A stretch of 33,288 nt of DNA. Origin: Candidatus Aveggerthella stercoripullorum. Lineage in GTDB: Bacteria; Actinomycetota; Coriobacteriia; Coriobacteriales; Eggerthellaceae. The translations under genes were made by a program, and so were the position numbers. The notes below the pieces were generated by a model that saw only the letters and a list, made by a program, of their open reading frames with translations, was not told the origin of the DNA and ran no database searches. Location of the stretch: positions 1-33,288 of the forward strand of contig DVGB01000001.1 in the NCBI GenBank assembly GCA_018712955.1, in the 5' to 3' direction. Shown here piece by piece: positions 19,339 to 25,726 of the stretch; within the stretch, counting starts at the first letter, position 1, and every line of letters begins with the position of its first letter.

Positions 19339-19480
19339 GGCATCGTTGACGACGGGTGTTCCGACTTCGCTGCAGACCGACGTTTGCCCTGCAGTCCTTA
19401 CGGTTACTGGCATAGCGCGGGATTCGCACCCGCATTTCCCCGGCGGCGTCCTGCCGCTCGCTTCGTTGATCGTCGATGCC
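19339..19480 (-). promoter_or_regulatory. Cobalamin riboswitch
   Basis: The minus-strand RNA has a 7-bp closing stem, GGCATCG with CGATGCC. Next come the conserved GGGAA...GGTGCGAATCCCGCGC block, then GCCAGTAA (the GCCACTG-type box) and finally GAAGTCGGAACACCC, matching the AAGTCAGGAGACC element of the B12 box. The order and spacing fit an adenosyl-/methylcobalamin aptamer of about 142 nt. It ends 21 nt before the ATG, next to the AAAGGTG ribosome-binding site, so translational control is plausible. No separate terminator hairpin is evident. Confidence 0.9.
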
Positions 19481-19493
19481 AATCGGCGCGTTC

Positions 19494-19502
19494 ATTCTAG
19501 CA
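19494..19502 (-). promoter_or_regulatory. Extended -10 promoter of the riboswitch operon
   Basis: The minus strand reads TGCTAGAAT, a TGn motif plus TAGAAT, inside the last codons of the upstream oxidoreductase gene. Transcription would start about 7 nt on, just before the riboswitch P1 stem at 19480. No good -35 is seen at 16-18 nt. Confidence 0.55.
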
Positions 19503-21497
19503 TGCGCGATGTGCGCACAAAGCGCGCGTCAACGCCTCGGCAGTGCGCAAACCGTCGACCGCGGCGCTCATGATGCCGCCCGCATACCCCGCGCCTTCGC
19601 CGCAGGGATAGACGCCGCTTGGAACGAGGCGCTGTGCACTTTCGTCTGCGCACGAACGGGAAACGGCGTCTTCCGCGTCGCATCTCCCTTCGTGCGCGCA
19701 GCCGCTTTCCAGGCCTTCTTTGCGCTCTCCGCGCAGATTATCCACCGCCGCCCATGCCTGCCGGTCGTCTTCCCGCACGATGCGAACCGGGCTCGAACTG
19801 CGCGTCTCGACGCCCGTCATGACAGCGCGCGCATCGGCGAAGCCTTTCAGCCGACGGTCCAGGAGCGGCAGCGCTTCGGCGAGCGCGTCCGAAACGAACT
19901 CCGGGAGCACGTTGCGCAGACTGCACCATGCCACCCCGCGCGCGTACGTCGGACGGACTACCGAATCCGGGGAAACCTGCGCAGAACCAGCGTCCGGCGC
20001 GCGCGCCTCCGCAAGGAAGTCCCCCACCGTCTGCGCAGGAGCGCAGAAGGGCGCGTCCTCTTCGGGCACGCCTGCAGCCCGGGCCGCCGCGCAGGCCGCT
20101 TGGTATGCCGCGCGCTCGATACGCCGCTGGAATGCCACGCCAGCAAGCGGCCCTTCGCCTCCGAAGTCCGCCGGGTCCACGCCCACGAGCAAAGCGCTGT
20201 TCGCATTCTCGCCATCGCGCGCGAAGTTGCTCATGCCGTTCACGACCACGCCGCCTGCTTCGCTGGCCGCGCAGACCACTTCGCCTCCCGGGCACATGCA
20301 GAACGTGTAGACGCCGCGGCCGTTCGGCAAATGCACCGCCAGCTTGTACTCCGCCGCGCCGAGCGCCGGATGCGCTGCAGCCGCACCCCACTGCGCCTCG
20401 TTGATCAAGCGCTGAGGGTGCTCGATGCGCACGCCGACCGAAAACGGCTTCGGCTCGAGCAGAAAGCCCGCATCATGCAGCAGTTCGAACACGTCACGGG
20501 CAGAATGGCCGCAGGCAACGATCACCTGCCGCGCAGGCAACGTTTCGCGCGCGCCGGTGCGCACGTTCTTCACTTCGATGGACGCCACACGCCCTCCGAC
20601 CAGGCGCACGCCGCAGAAACGTGCATGGAAGCGCACGTCTCCTCCGCGTGCGATGATCTCCTCGCGCAACGTTGCCACCACGCTCGGCAGCCGGTCGCTG
20701 CCAATATGCGGGTGCGCCTGCCACAGGATTTCTTCCGGCGCGCCCGCGTCCGCGAACAGGCGCAAGACGTGCTTTGTATAGGGATTCTTCGTGTTCGTGG
20801 TGAGCTTTCCGTCGGAGAACGTGCCCGCACCGCCTTCGCCGAACTGCACGTTCGAATCAGGGTCGAGCACGCCGCGCGCCTGGAAAGCCGCCACATCCTG
20901 GGCGCGCTCGTCCACGCTGCCGCCACGTTCCAGCACAAGCGGACGGAGCCCGGCGCGTGCCAGATAGAGCGCCGCGAACAGCCCCGCCGGGCCTGCGCCC
21001 ACGACGACAGGACGAACGAAGTCAGCGTCTGCCGCAATTTCGGTGCAATCCGGAATAGCGAGCGGAGTATAGGGCTCGTGCAATTTCACGTTCGCGGCCA
21101 CCGCGCCCGAACGGCGGGCGTCCCGTGCACCTTTGCGTGCGCGCGCACCCTTCTTGGCCGTGCGCGCTGGCAGCATTTTGCCTTCAGGCGCATCGTGGCT
21201 GCGAGCCGCCTTTGCGCCGGAGGGTTCGCCCGCAGCGTTTTCGCCGGACACCGTGCCCGCCAGCGTCGCAAGGAAGCGCCGTTCTTCCGGCTCTCCCCCA
21301 ACAAGCGCCACTCCTAACGTCGCAACGAAGTGCATGTCGTGCTTCTTGCGCGCGTCGACGCTCCGCTTGAGCATGCGCACGCCCTCGATGTGGCCTGCGG
21401 GCACACCGAGCGCCTTCGCAGCAGCCGTTTTGATGAGCGCCGTGCCCTCAGGCAAGCCTGCATCCAGCGGCAAGCGGACATTTGCAACCTCAAGCAT
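19497..21497 (-). CDS. FAD-dependent dehydrogenase (COG2509 type)
   Basis: This 666-residue flavoprotein belongs to the uncharacterised NAD(P)/FAD-dependent oxidoreductases. The N-terminal domain has the family segment LKRSVDARKKHDMHFV (about 44-59). The dinucleotide fold follows, with VVVGAGPAGLFAALYLARAG (165-184) and E190. Substrate is unknown. A basic, alanine-rich insertion (about 70-135, KKGARARKGARDARRSG) makes it longer than typical members, and a shorter acidic/cysteine-containing insert lies near the C-terminus before GVYPCGEGAGYAGGIMSAAVDG. The ATG at 21497 has GGGAGG 4 nt upstream. It is probably transcribed with the HI0933-like gene 77 nt upstream. Confidence 0.88.
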   Translation of the reverse strand: MLEVANVRLPLDAGLPEGTALIKTAAAKALGVPAGHIEGVRMLKRSVDARKKHDMHFVATLGVALVGGEPEERRFLATLAGTVSGENAAGEPSGAKAARSHDAPEGKMLPARTAKKGARARKGARDARRSGAVAANVKLHEPYTPLAIPDCTEIAADADFVRPVVVGAGPAGLFAALYLARAGLRPLVLERGGSVDERAQDVAAFQARGVLDPDSNVQFGEGGAGTFSDGKLTTNTKNPYTKHVLRLFADAGAPEEILWQAHPHIGSDRLPSVVATLREEIIARGGDVRFHARFCGVRLVGGRVASIEVKNVRTGARETLPARQVIVACGHSARDVFELLHDAGFLLEPKPFSVGVRIEHPQRLINEAQWGAAAAHPALGAAEYKLAVHLPNGRGVYTFCMCPGGEVVCAASEAGGVVVNGMSNFARDGENANSALLVGVDPADFGGEGPLAGVAFQRRIERAAYQAACAAARAAGVPEEDAPFCAPAQTVGDFLAEARAPDAGSAQVSPDSVVRPTYARGVAWCSLRNVLPEFVSDALAEALPLLDRRLKGFADARAVMTGVETRSSSPVRIVREDDRQAWAAVDNLRGERKEGLESGCAHEGRCDAEDAVSRSCADESAQRLVPSGVYPCGEGAGYAGGIMSAAVDGLRTAEALTRALCAHRAC

Positions 21498-21574
21498 GCA
21501 TCCTCCCTGCATTCCTTTTCGCCCGAACGGGGCCCAACCCTGCGAACCGAGCCTTCGCGCTCGCCCTTGCGCGC

Positions 21575-22867
21575 CTACTGTACCCGCGTCGACAATCCCG
21601 CCATGCGCCCGGCGAGCATGCCGGACGCCCATGCCCAATGCAAGTTAAAGCCGCCGCACGCGCCGTCCACGTCCAGCGCTTCGCCCGCTGCGAACAAGCC
21701 CGGCAGCGCGCGCGATTCCAACGCGGCATCGCTGAATTGCCGCACGTCCAAACCACCGCGCGTTACCTGGCACTGCTTCGCGTCCGCCATGCCGCGCACC
21801 TCGACCGAAAAACCTGCAAGCGCGGACGCAAGCGCGCTCACATCGCTTTTTCGCATCCGAGCTGCAGGGTCGAGACCGCCCTCCTTCAGCACGCAGCGCG
21901 CAACCTGCGGCAGCAGCATGCCCGACAGGAAATCCAAGAACGCCGGATGCCACTTGCCAGCACCACCGTGAGCAGCGGCCAATTCGTCCCAGCGCGCATC
22001 CAGGAACAAGGGCAGCTGCGCAGGGCCAAGAGAGGGGACGAAGTCGAATACGACGCGGTCGCCAGGTCGGGCATGGCGCGAAAGATTGAACACCGCTATG
22101 CCCGAAAGGCCGTAGTCGCGGAACAGCACTTCGCCCTGTTCGCGCACCTTCTCTTTCCCGTCCGGCGCAACGAGCGAAACGGCGCCGTGCACGCGAATGT
22201 TGTTGAGCCCCTTGATCGGCGCTGTGTCGGTGCGCAACGGCCCTAAGACAGGATGCTGCTCCACGAACCCGCAGGCTTTCGGCGCCAGCCCGCGCCCTGC
22301 GCGGCCGCCGCAAGCAAGAACCACGGCGTCCGCGTGCACCGGCGCACCTTCCGCAAGCTCGATACGAAAGCCGCCCCCCGCGCGCCCTGCGGCGGACGGC
22401 GCGTTTCCCGGCCGACGGTTTTCGCAAGGTCGCACGGATACGACACGGCGACCGCACCGCTCTTCGACGCCATGCGCAGCGAGCGCACCGCGCAGCACGT
22501 CCACTACGGTGCTCGCCTTGTTCGTGAGCGGATACATACGCCCGTCCTCTTCGCGCCAGAGCAGCCCCAACCGCATGAGATAATCCGCCACGAAATGAGG
22601 CCTTTCCTCGTTCGCCGCGAAATCATGCTGCTGTGCATACGCGCTCTGGCTTGCGGCGAGGACGTTCGCTACGAAGCGGGCGTTGCGATAATCGCCTTCC
22701 TCAGGGTGCGCATTCGAGAAATTGCAGCGTCCGTTCCCCGTGGCAAGGATGGTCTTTCCCACGCGGTCGTTCGCTTCGAAAAGCAGCACGTCCGCGCCTG
22801 CGCGCGCCGCCTCAAGGGCAGCGACCAGGCCGGATGCTCCTGCGCCCACGATCGCCACCGTTCCCAT
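21575..22867 (-). CDS. HI0933-family flavoprotein (NAD(P)/FAD-dependent oxidoreductase)
   Basis: This 430-residue protein has the N-terminal Rossmann motif VAIVGAGASGLVAALEAARAG (the GxGxxG of FAD binding) and the hallmark GKTILATGNGRCNFSN (about 37-52). At the C-terminus is GLFAAGEALDVDGACGGFN, the FAD-contacting end of the family. Members are widespread (YhiN/BaiN relatives); some reduce bile-acid intermediates, but the native substrate here cannot be deduced. The ATG has AAGGAGA about 5 nt upstream, and a TGCTATGAT promoter lies at 22949-22957. Gene order suggests a two-gene unit with the COG2509-type dehydrogenase. Confidence 0.93.
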   Translation of the reverse strand: MGTVAIVGAGASGLVAALEAARAGADVLLFEANDRVGKTILATGNGRCNFSNAHPEEGDYRNARFVANVLAASQSAYAQQHDFAANEERPHFVADYLMRLGLLWREEDGRMYPLTNKASTVVDVLRGALAAHGVEERCGRRVVSVRPCENRRPGNAPSAAGRAGGGFRIELAEGAPVHADAVVLACGGRAGRGLAPKACGFVEQHPVLGPLRTDTAPIKGLNNIRVHGAVSLVAPDGKEKVREQGEVLFRDYGLSGIAVFNLSRHARPGDRVVFDFVPSLGPAQLPLFLDARWDELAAAHGGAGKWHPAFLDFLSGMLLPQVARCVLKEGGLDPAARMRKSDVSALASALAGFSVEVRGMADAKQCQVTRGGLDVRQFSDAALESRALPGLFAAGEALDVDGACGGFNLHWAWASGMLAGRMAGLSTRVQ

Positions 22868-22948
22868 CCGCGTCTCCTTCCATCACGCGTCGCGCGGGCC
22901 TCTCCTGCGCGACGCTCGAACGCCCGCTCGTTCTGAACCGTTCGCGCC

Positions 22949-22957
22949 ATCATAGCA
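22949..22957 (-). promoter_or_regulatory. Extended -10 promoter of the HI0933-like gene
   Basis: The minus strand reads TGCTATGAT (TGn plus the near-consensus TATGAT), about 80 nt upstream of the ATG at 22867. A convincing -35 is absent, as expected of extended -10 promoters. Confidence 0.55.
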
Positions 22958-23131
22958 AAGCTCCACCGCACACAGCGCTCCCGTGCGAGCAACCACGCAA
23001 ACCGGACAGGTCTTCTGGGCACCCGCTTCGTCGAGATCGGGAAACCAGACACGCTTTCCGAGCGCGCACGATATGCATCCGTCCAGCCTCGAGACCCTGC
23101 GGCACAGCCGCTCGCACGGCCGCACAAACAA

Positions 23132-23155
23132 CGAGGCCCCGAAAACGGGGCCTCG
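23132..23155 (-). terminator. Rho-independent terminator of the superoxide reductase gene
   Basis: A perfect 10-bp stem, CGAGGCCCCG with CGGGGCCTCG, closes on an AAAA/TTTT tetraloop. On the minus strand it is followed by a T-rich TTGTTTG. It lies about 100 nt after the dfx stop. Confidence 0.75.
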
Positions 23156-23253
23156 ATTCGTTCGCATGCAGCATTACCGCCTGTGCGCAGACGAACTGCC
23201 GTCATGCTCCGCGCGCGTTTTGCAAAAGCGTGCGCCGCAGTCAGTCCGTACGC

Positions 23254-23634
23254 TTAGAGCTCGGCCTTCCACAGGCCATGCAGGTTGCAGTACTCGTACG
23301 CGGCAACTGCCTCGTCGCCTTCGGCGATGGCGAAATCCGCAGCAGGCTCGTCCGCTGCCGTCAGCTCGGCAATCTGGTAGCCCTTCTTCGTTTCCAGCAC
23401 GATGAACGTGATCAGGTGCTCTTCGGTCATCGGGTGGGCGACCTCGCCGACCGCCACATGAACGGAAGCCCCGTCGACCGTCACGACCGGGACGTGCTTT
23501 TCGACCGCCGCGTCGACTGTGTTCGCCGTGAGCTCGGTCATGCGCTCACCGCAGCATACCAGCGGCACGCCTTTGTCGTAGGGTTTGAGAGCGATGTTGC
23601 CGCAATGTTCGCACTTGTAGAACTTCAGAGCCAT
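23254..23634 (-). CDS. dfx: Desulfoferrodoxin / superoxide reductase
   Basis: This 126-residue non-haem iron protein reduces superoxide to peroxide without releasing oxygen, suiting an anaerobe. The N-terminal desulforedoxin-like centre has C8, C11 (YKCEHCGN) and C27, C28 (VCCGE). The catalytic centre has H47 (EKHVPVV), H67 and H73 (AHPMTEEH), C116 and H119 (CNLHGLW). Both iron centres are therefore complete (2Fe-SOR type). The ATG has AAAGGAG 6 nt upstream. A palindrome covering the promoter (23682-23704) suggests repressor control, and a terminator follows. Confidence 0.96.
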   Translation of the reverse strand: MALKFYKCEHCGNIALKPYDKGVPLVCCGERMTELTANTVDAAVEKHVPVVTVDGASVHVAVGEVAHPMTEEHLITFIVLETKKGYQIAELTAADEPAADFAIAEGDEAVAAYEYCNLHGLWKAEL

Positions 23635-23681
23635 GAGGGACTCCTTTCCGGCCTCCAGGCCGCTCGTCTTGCATCTCCTTA

Positions 23682-23710
23682 AATGATACTACATAAGTAT
23701 CATTCAGCAA
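23682..23710 (-). promoter_or_regulatory. dfx promoter overlapped by a perfect palindromic operator
   Basis: AATGATACT-ACATA-AGTATCATT is a perfect 9-bp inverted repeat (23682-23704). On the minus strand TTGCTG (23705-23710) and TATCAT (23683-23688), spaced by 16 nt, form a plausible sigma-A promoter, and the palindrome covers the spacer and -10 box. It also overlaps the lgt stop. This is a typical repressor-site arrangement; the regulator is not identified. Confidence 0.6.
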
Positions 23711-24518
23711 CCCCCTTCTGCGGCAGTTTCATCTTTACTGCATAAGCAAGGATGCATATTCCCGCAAGCACGAGCGGCAGGGAAAGAAGCTGCCCCATGG
23801 TCAGCCATCCGCCCCAGAGATAACCCAGCTGAGCGTCGGGTTCGCGTACGAACTCCGCCACGATACGGAACGTGCCGTACAGGATGAGGAACAGCCCCAT
23901 GAACGTGCCGCGCGGGCGCGGCGGAACTTTGCGCGACAGGACGAACAGCACCGCAAAGATGACGATGCCCTCTAAGAATGCTTCGTATAACTGGGAGGGA
24001 TGGCGCGGCATGCTGCCCGCAGCACCCCCGAAGACCACGCCCCACGGAAGGTCCGTCGGCGCACCCCAGAGCTCGCCGTTCACGAAGTTCGCGCACCTAC
24101 CGAAAAAAAGGCCGATAGGAGCGGCAATGCATCCAAGATCCGCCAGCGTCAGGTACGGGACATGCGTAAGGCGAGCTGCGACAATGCCGCCCACTAGCGC
24201 TCCTATGAGTCCGCCGTGGAAGCTCATGCCGCCATGGTTCGTCGCAAGGATCTCAAGCGGATGCTGCAGGTAGTAGCCGTCTCCGTAAAAGAGCACATAG
24301 CCAAGCCGCCCGCCGAGAATCACGCCGAGCATGGCGCAGATCATGACCGTAAGCAGGGAATCTATGTCGAAGCGCACCTTCCAACGCTTTGCCGTGAAAT
24401 AGAGCACGAAGCCCGCGCACACGAAACCGAGCACATAGGCGATGCCATACCACCGCACGGTCAGAGGACCGACCGCGAACGCGATCGGATCAAGTTGCTG
24501 GTAAAGGTCGTTGAGCAC
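23700..24518 (-). CDS. lgt: Prolipoprotein diacylglyceryl transferase
   Basis: This 272-residue polytopic membrane enzyme transfers diacylglycerol from phosphatidylglycerol to the lipobox cysteine, the first step of lipoprotein maturation. The Lgt signature is clear: GRCANFVNGELWG (140-152, with R141, N144, E149), HGGMSFHGGL (95-104) and YGTFRIVAEFVREPDAQLG near the end. About seven membrane helices are visible. The start is taken as GTG at 24518, 11 nt after the upstream zinc-ribbon gene, with a weak GGGCGG site. It is likely co-transcribed with that gene. Confidence 0.96.
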   Translation of the reverse strand: MLNDLYQQLDPIAFAVGPLTVRWYGIAYVLGFVCAGFVLYFTAKRWKVRFDIDSLLTVMICAMLGVILGGRLGYVLFYGDGYYLQHPLEILATNHGGMSFHGGLIGALVGGIVAARLTHVPYLTLADLGCIAAPIGLFFGRCANFVNGELWGAPTDLPWGVVFGGAAGSMPRHPSQLYEAFLEGIVIFAVLFVLSRKVPPRPRGTFMGLFLILYGTFRIVAEFVREPDAQLGYLWGGWLTMGQLLSLPLVLAGICILAYAVKMKLPQKGVAE

Positions 24519-24529
24519 GCGCAGCCGCC

Positions 24530-24751
24530 CTATTGCTCGCAGCCCATGCCTGCGCCCGTTTCGATAGCGGCAAAGCGCACTTCTTCCCTCAAATCCGCCG
24601 GTATATTCGCCAGCGAGGAAACATGCGCACCGCAGCCAGGACAGCGCAGGGTGAACAGCGCCACGTCCGCGCGCAGCACCATCATGGAGTCGTAGTCGGT
24701 CAGATTAAAGCGGGTCTCACCGCAATTCGGGCATTTCAGAATTTTGCCCAT
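24530..24751 (-). CDS. Small zinc-ribbon protein
   Basis: This 73-residue protein carries two CxxC knuckles, CPNC (8-11) and CPGC (37-40), spaced as in a zinc ribbon, and ends in a second, cysteine-containing tail (GMGCEQ). Function unknown; zinc-ribbon proteins of this size often bind nucleic acid or a partner enzyme. The ATG has GAGGGAG 5 nt upstream. It lies 11 nt before lgt in the same direction, with a TGTTACACT promoter candidate 38 nt upstream. Confidence 0.75.
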   Translation of the reverse strand: MGKILKCPNCGETRFNLTDYDSMMVLRADVALFTLRCPGCGAHVSSLANIPADLREEVRFAAIETGAGMGCEQ

Positions 24752-24788
24752 GGTCGCTCCCTCAAATCGTCAGCGAAGCCTTTTCCTC

Positions 24789-24797
24789 AGTGTAACA
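24789..24797 (-). promoter_or_regulatory. Extended -10 element upstream of the zinc-ribbon/lgt unit
   Basis: The minus strand reads TGTTACACT (TGn plus TACACT). The spacing to the ATG at 24751 is about 37 nt. The -35 is poor. Moderate support only. Confidence 0.4.
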
Positions 24798-24968
24798 CAA
24801 GCATCCCGACGCAACGCACCTTTCGGTTCCGTGCGGAAATACCCGGCATTCTGCGGACTGCACGCCGCGGATACTGTCGCAAAGCGGCTGCTCAAAGATT
24901 GGTTTTACGCGAGTTCCGTCCCTGCTCCAGGAAAGCGCGGCGTTCGCTTCGAACTGCGTGCAAACGGT

Positions 24969-25256
24969 TTACAAAAGGAAACGGTTCGGCTTTCCCTGAC
25001 GACGGGGCGTCTCCGCTTCGCCCTCTTTCGGACCGTGGGTCAGGAAGAATTCGCAGAAGTGGCAGATCTCTTTGACGCCCGCTTCGTAGTCGAGCTCAGG
25101 GTTGAGCAGGACGGCAGGGTCGGTCGCCACCTTGTGCGTCGGTCGAAGGCACGCGGCAAACTGGCAGTCGGCCGGACATGGCTCGCCTGGAACGTTGTGA
25201 GGGCAATAGCTCTGCATTTCCTCGTCGCAACCGCGCAACTCCCAGCAATGTGCCAT
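24969..25256 (-). CDS. Cysteine-rich protein with CWE...C motif (possible metal binding)
   Basis: This 95-residue protein carries eight cysteines in its first 68 residues: HCWELRGC, YCPHN, EPCPADC, AAC and a CHFC pair. The density and spacing suggest binding of zinc or an iron-sulphur cluster. I do not recognise a named family; a CWE.xxC start is shared with two-CW-type small proteins. It starts at the ATG at 25256 with GGAAAG 4 nt upstream; a longer open frame (to 25346) has no ribosome-binding site. It stands between the zinc-ribbon/lgt unit and the NifU-like gene, in the same direction. A redox or Fe-S role would fit the neighbours but is inference. Confidence 0.7.
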   Translation of the reverse strand: MAHCWELRGCDEEMQSYCPHNVPGEPCPADCQFAACLRPTHKVATDPAVLLNPELDYEAGVKEICHFCEFFLTHGPKEGEAETPRRQGKPNRFLL

Positions 25257-25377
25257 GGCTCTTTCCTTCCTTTCGAACGTCCTTTGAGTGTAACCCACCT
25301 TTTCCTCAGGGAGCAGGTCAGGTGCAAATGCACGCTTTTCCTGCACGAACAGCGCAGCGCCTGCATGCCGAAACGAA

Positions 25378-25413
25378 CGGAGGGTCGACAGGCACCTGCC
25401 TGCCGACCCTCCG
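25378..25413 (-). terminator. Terminator of the NifU-like gene
   Basis: A long stem, CGGAGGGTCG and CAGGCA pairing with TGCCTG and CGACCCTCCG (one mismatch), is followed on the minus strand by TTCGTTT. It starts 24 nt after the stop codon at 25437. Confidence 0.7.
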
Positions 25414-25436
25414 CAATGCAGTCTGATACTGCGCGA

Positions 25437-25667
25437 TTACATCGCCGGAACGACGCGGGTCACGCCCGGAACGCGCTCCTTCAGGATGCGCTCGACGCCG
25501 TTCGCCAGCGTCATCTGGGACATCGGGCAACCTTTGCAGGCACCCTGCAGCTCGACGGTCACCGTGCCGTCTTCGGCAACGTCCACCAGCTTCACGTCGC
25601 CGCCGTCAGCCTGAAGGCTGGGGCGAATGAGCTCCAAAACGGCAGCAACATCGGTCTTCTCAACCAT
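25437..25667 (-). CDS. NifU C-terminal-domain Fe-S scaffold protein
   Basis: This 76-residue single-domain NifU-like protein starts near IRPSLQADGGDVKLVDV and carries the conserved CxxC in GACKGCPMSQMTL (C44, C47). Such proteins hold a [4Fe-4S] cluster between two subunits and hand it to client enzymes. Length and motifs match the minimal Nfu type. The ATG has AAGGAGAT 4 nt upstream, and a TGGTATCAT promoter candidate sits at 25702-25710. It is a single-gene unit ended by the hairpin at 25378-25413. Confidence 0.93.
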   Translation of the reverse strand: MVEKTDVAAVLELIRPSLQADGGDVKLVDVAEDGTVTVELQGACKGCPMSQMTLANGVERILKERVPGVTRVVPAM

Positions 25668-25701
25668 GGGTATCTCCTTCTCGCATCTGGATATCGGGAG
25701 A

Positions 25702-25710
25702 ATGATACCA
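25702..25710 (-). promoter_or_regulatory. Extended -10 promoter of the NifU-like gene
   Basis: The minus strand reads TGGTATCAT (TGn plus TATCAT), about 35 nt upstream of the ATG at 25667, in the 59-bp gap behind the LCP gene. The -35 is not obvious. Confidence 0.5.
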
Positions 25711-25726
25711 CATGCGCCGTGTGCGG

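Larger units (their letters stand above)
22868..23253. other. Intergenic region between superoxide reductase and HI0933-like gene
   Basis: These 386 bp hold the HI0933-family gene's promoter (22949-22957) and the dfx terminator (23132-23155). A minus-strand frame from about 23125 to 22883 would encode a cysteine-rich peptide (RPCERLCRR, DGCISC, TCPVC, LCAVELC). It lacks a ribosome-binding site, begins against the terminator and overlaps the promoter, so I do not call it a gene. Confidence 0.5.
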
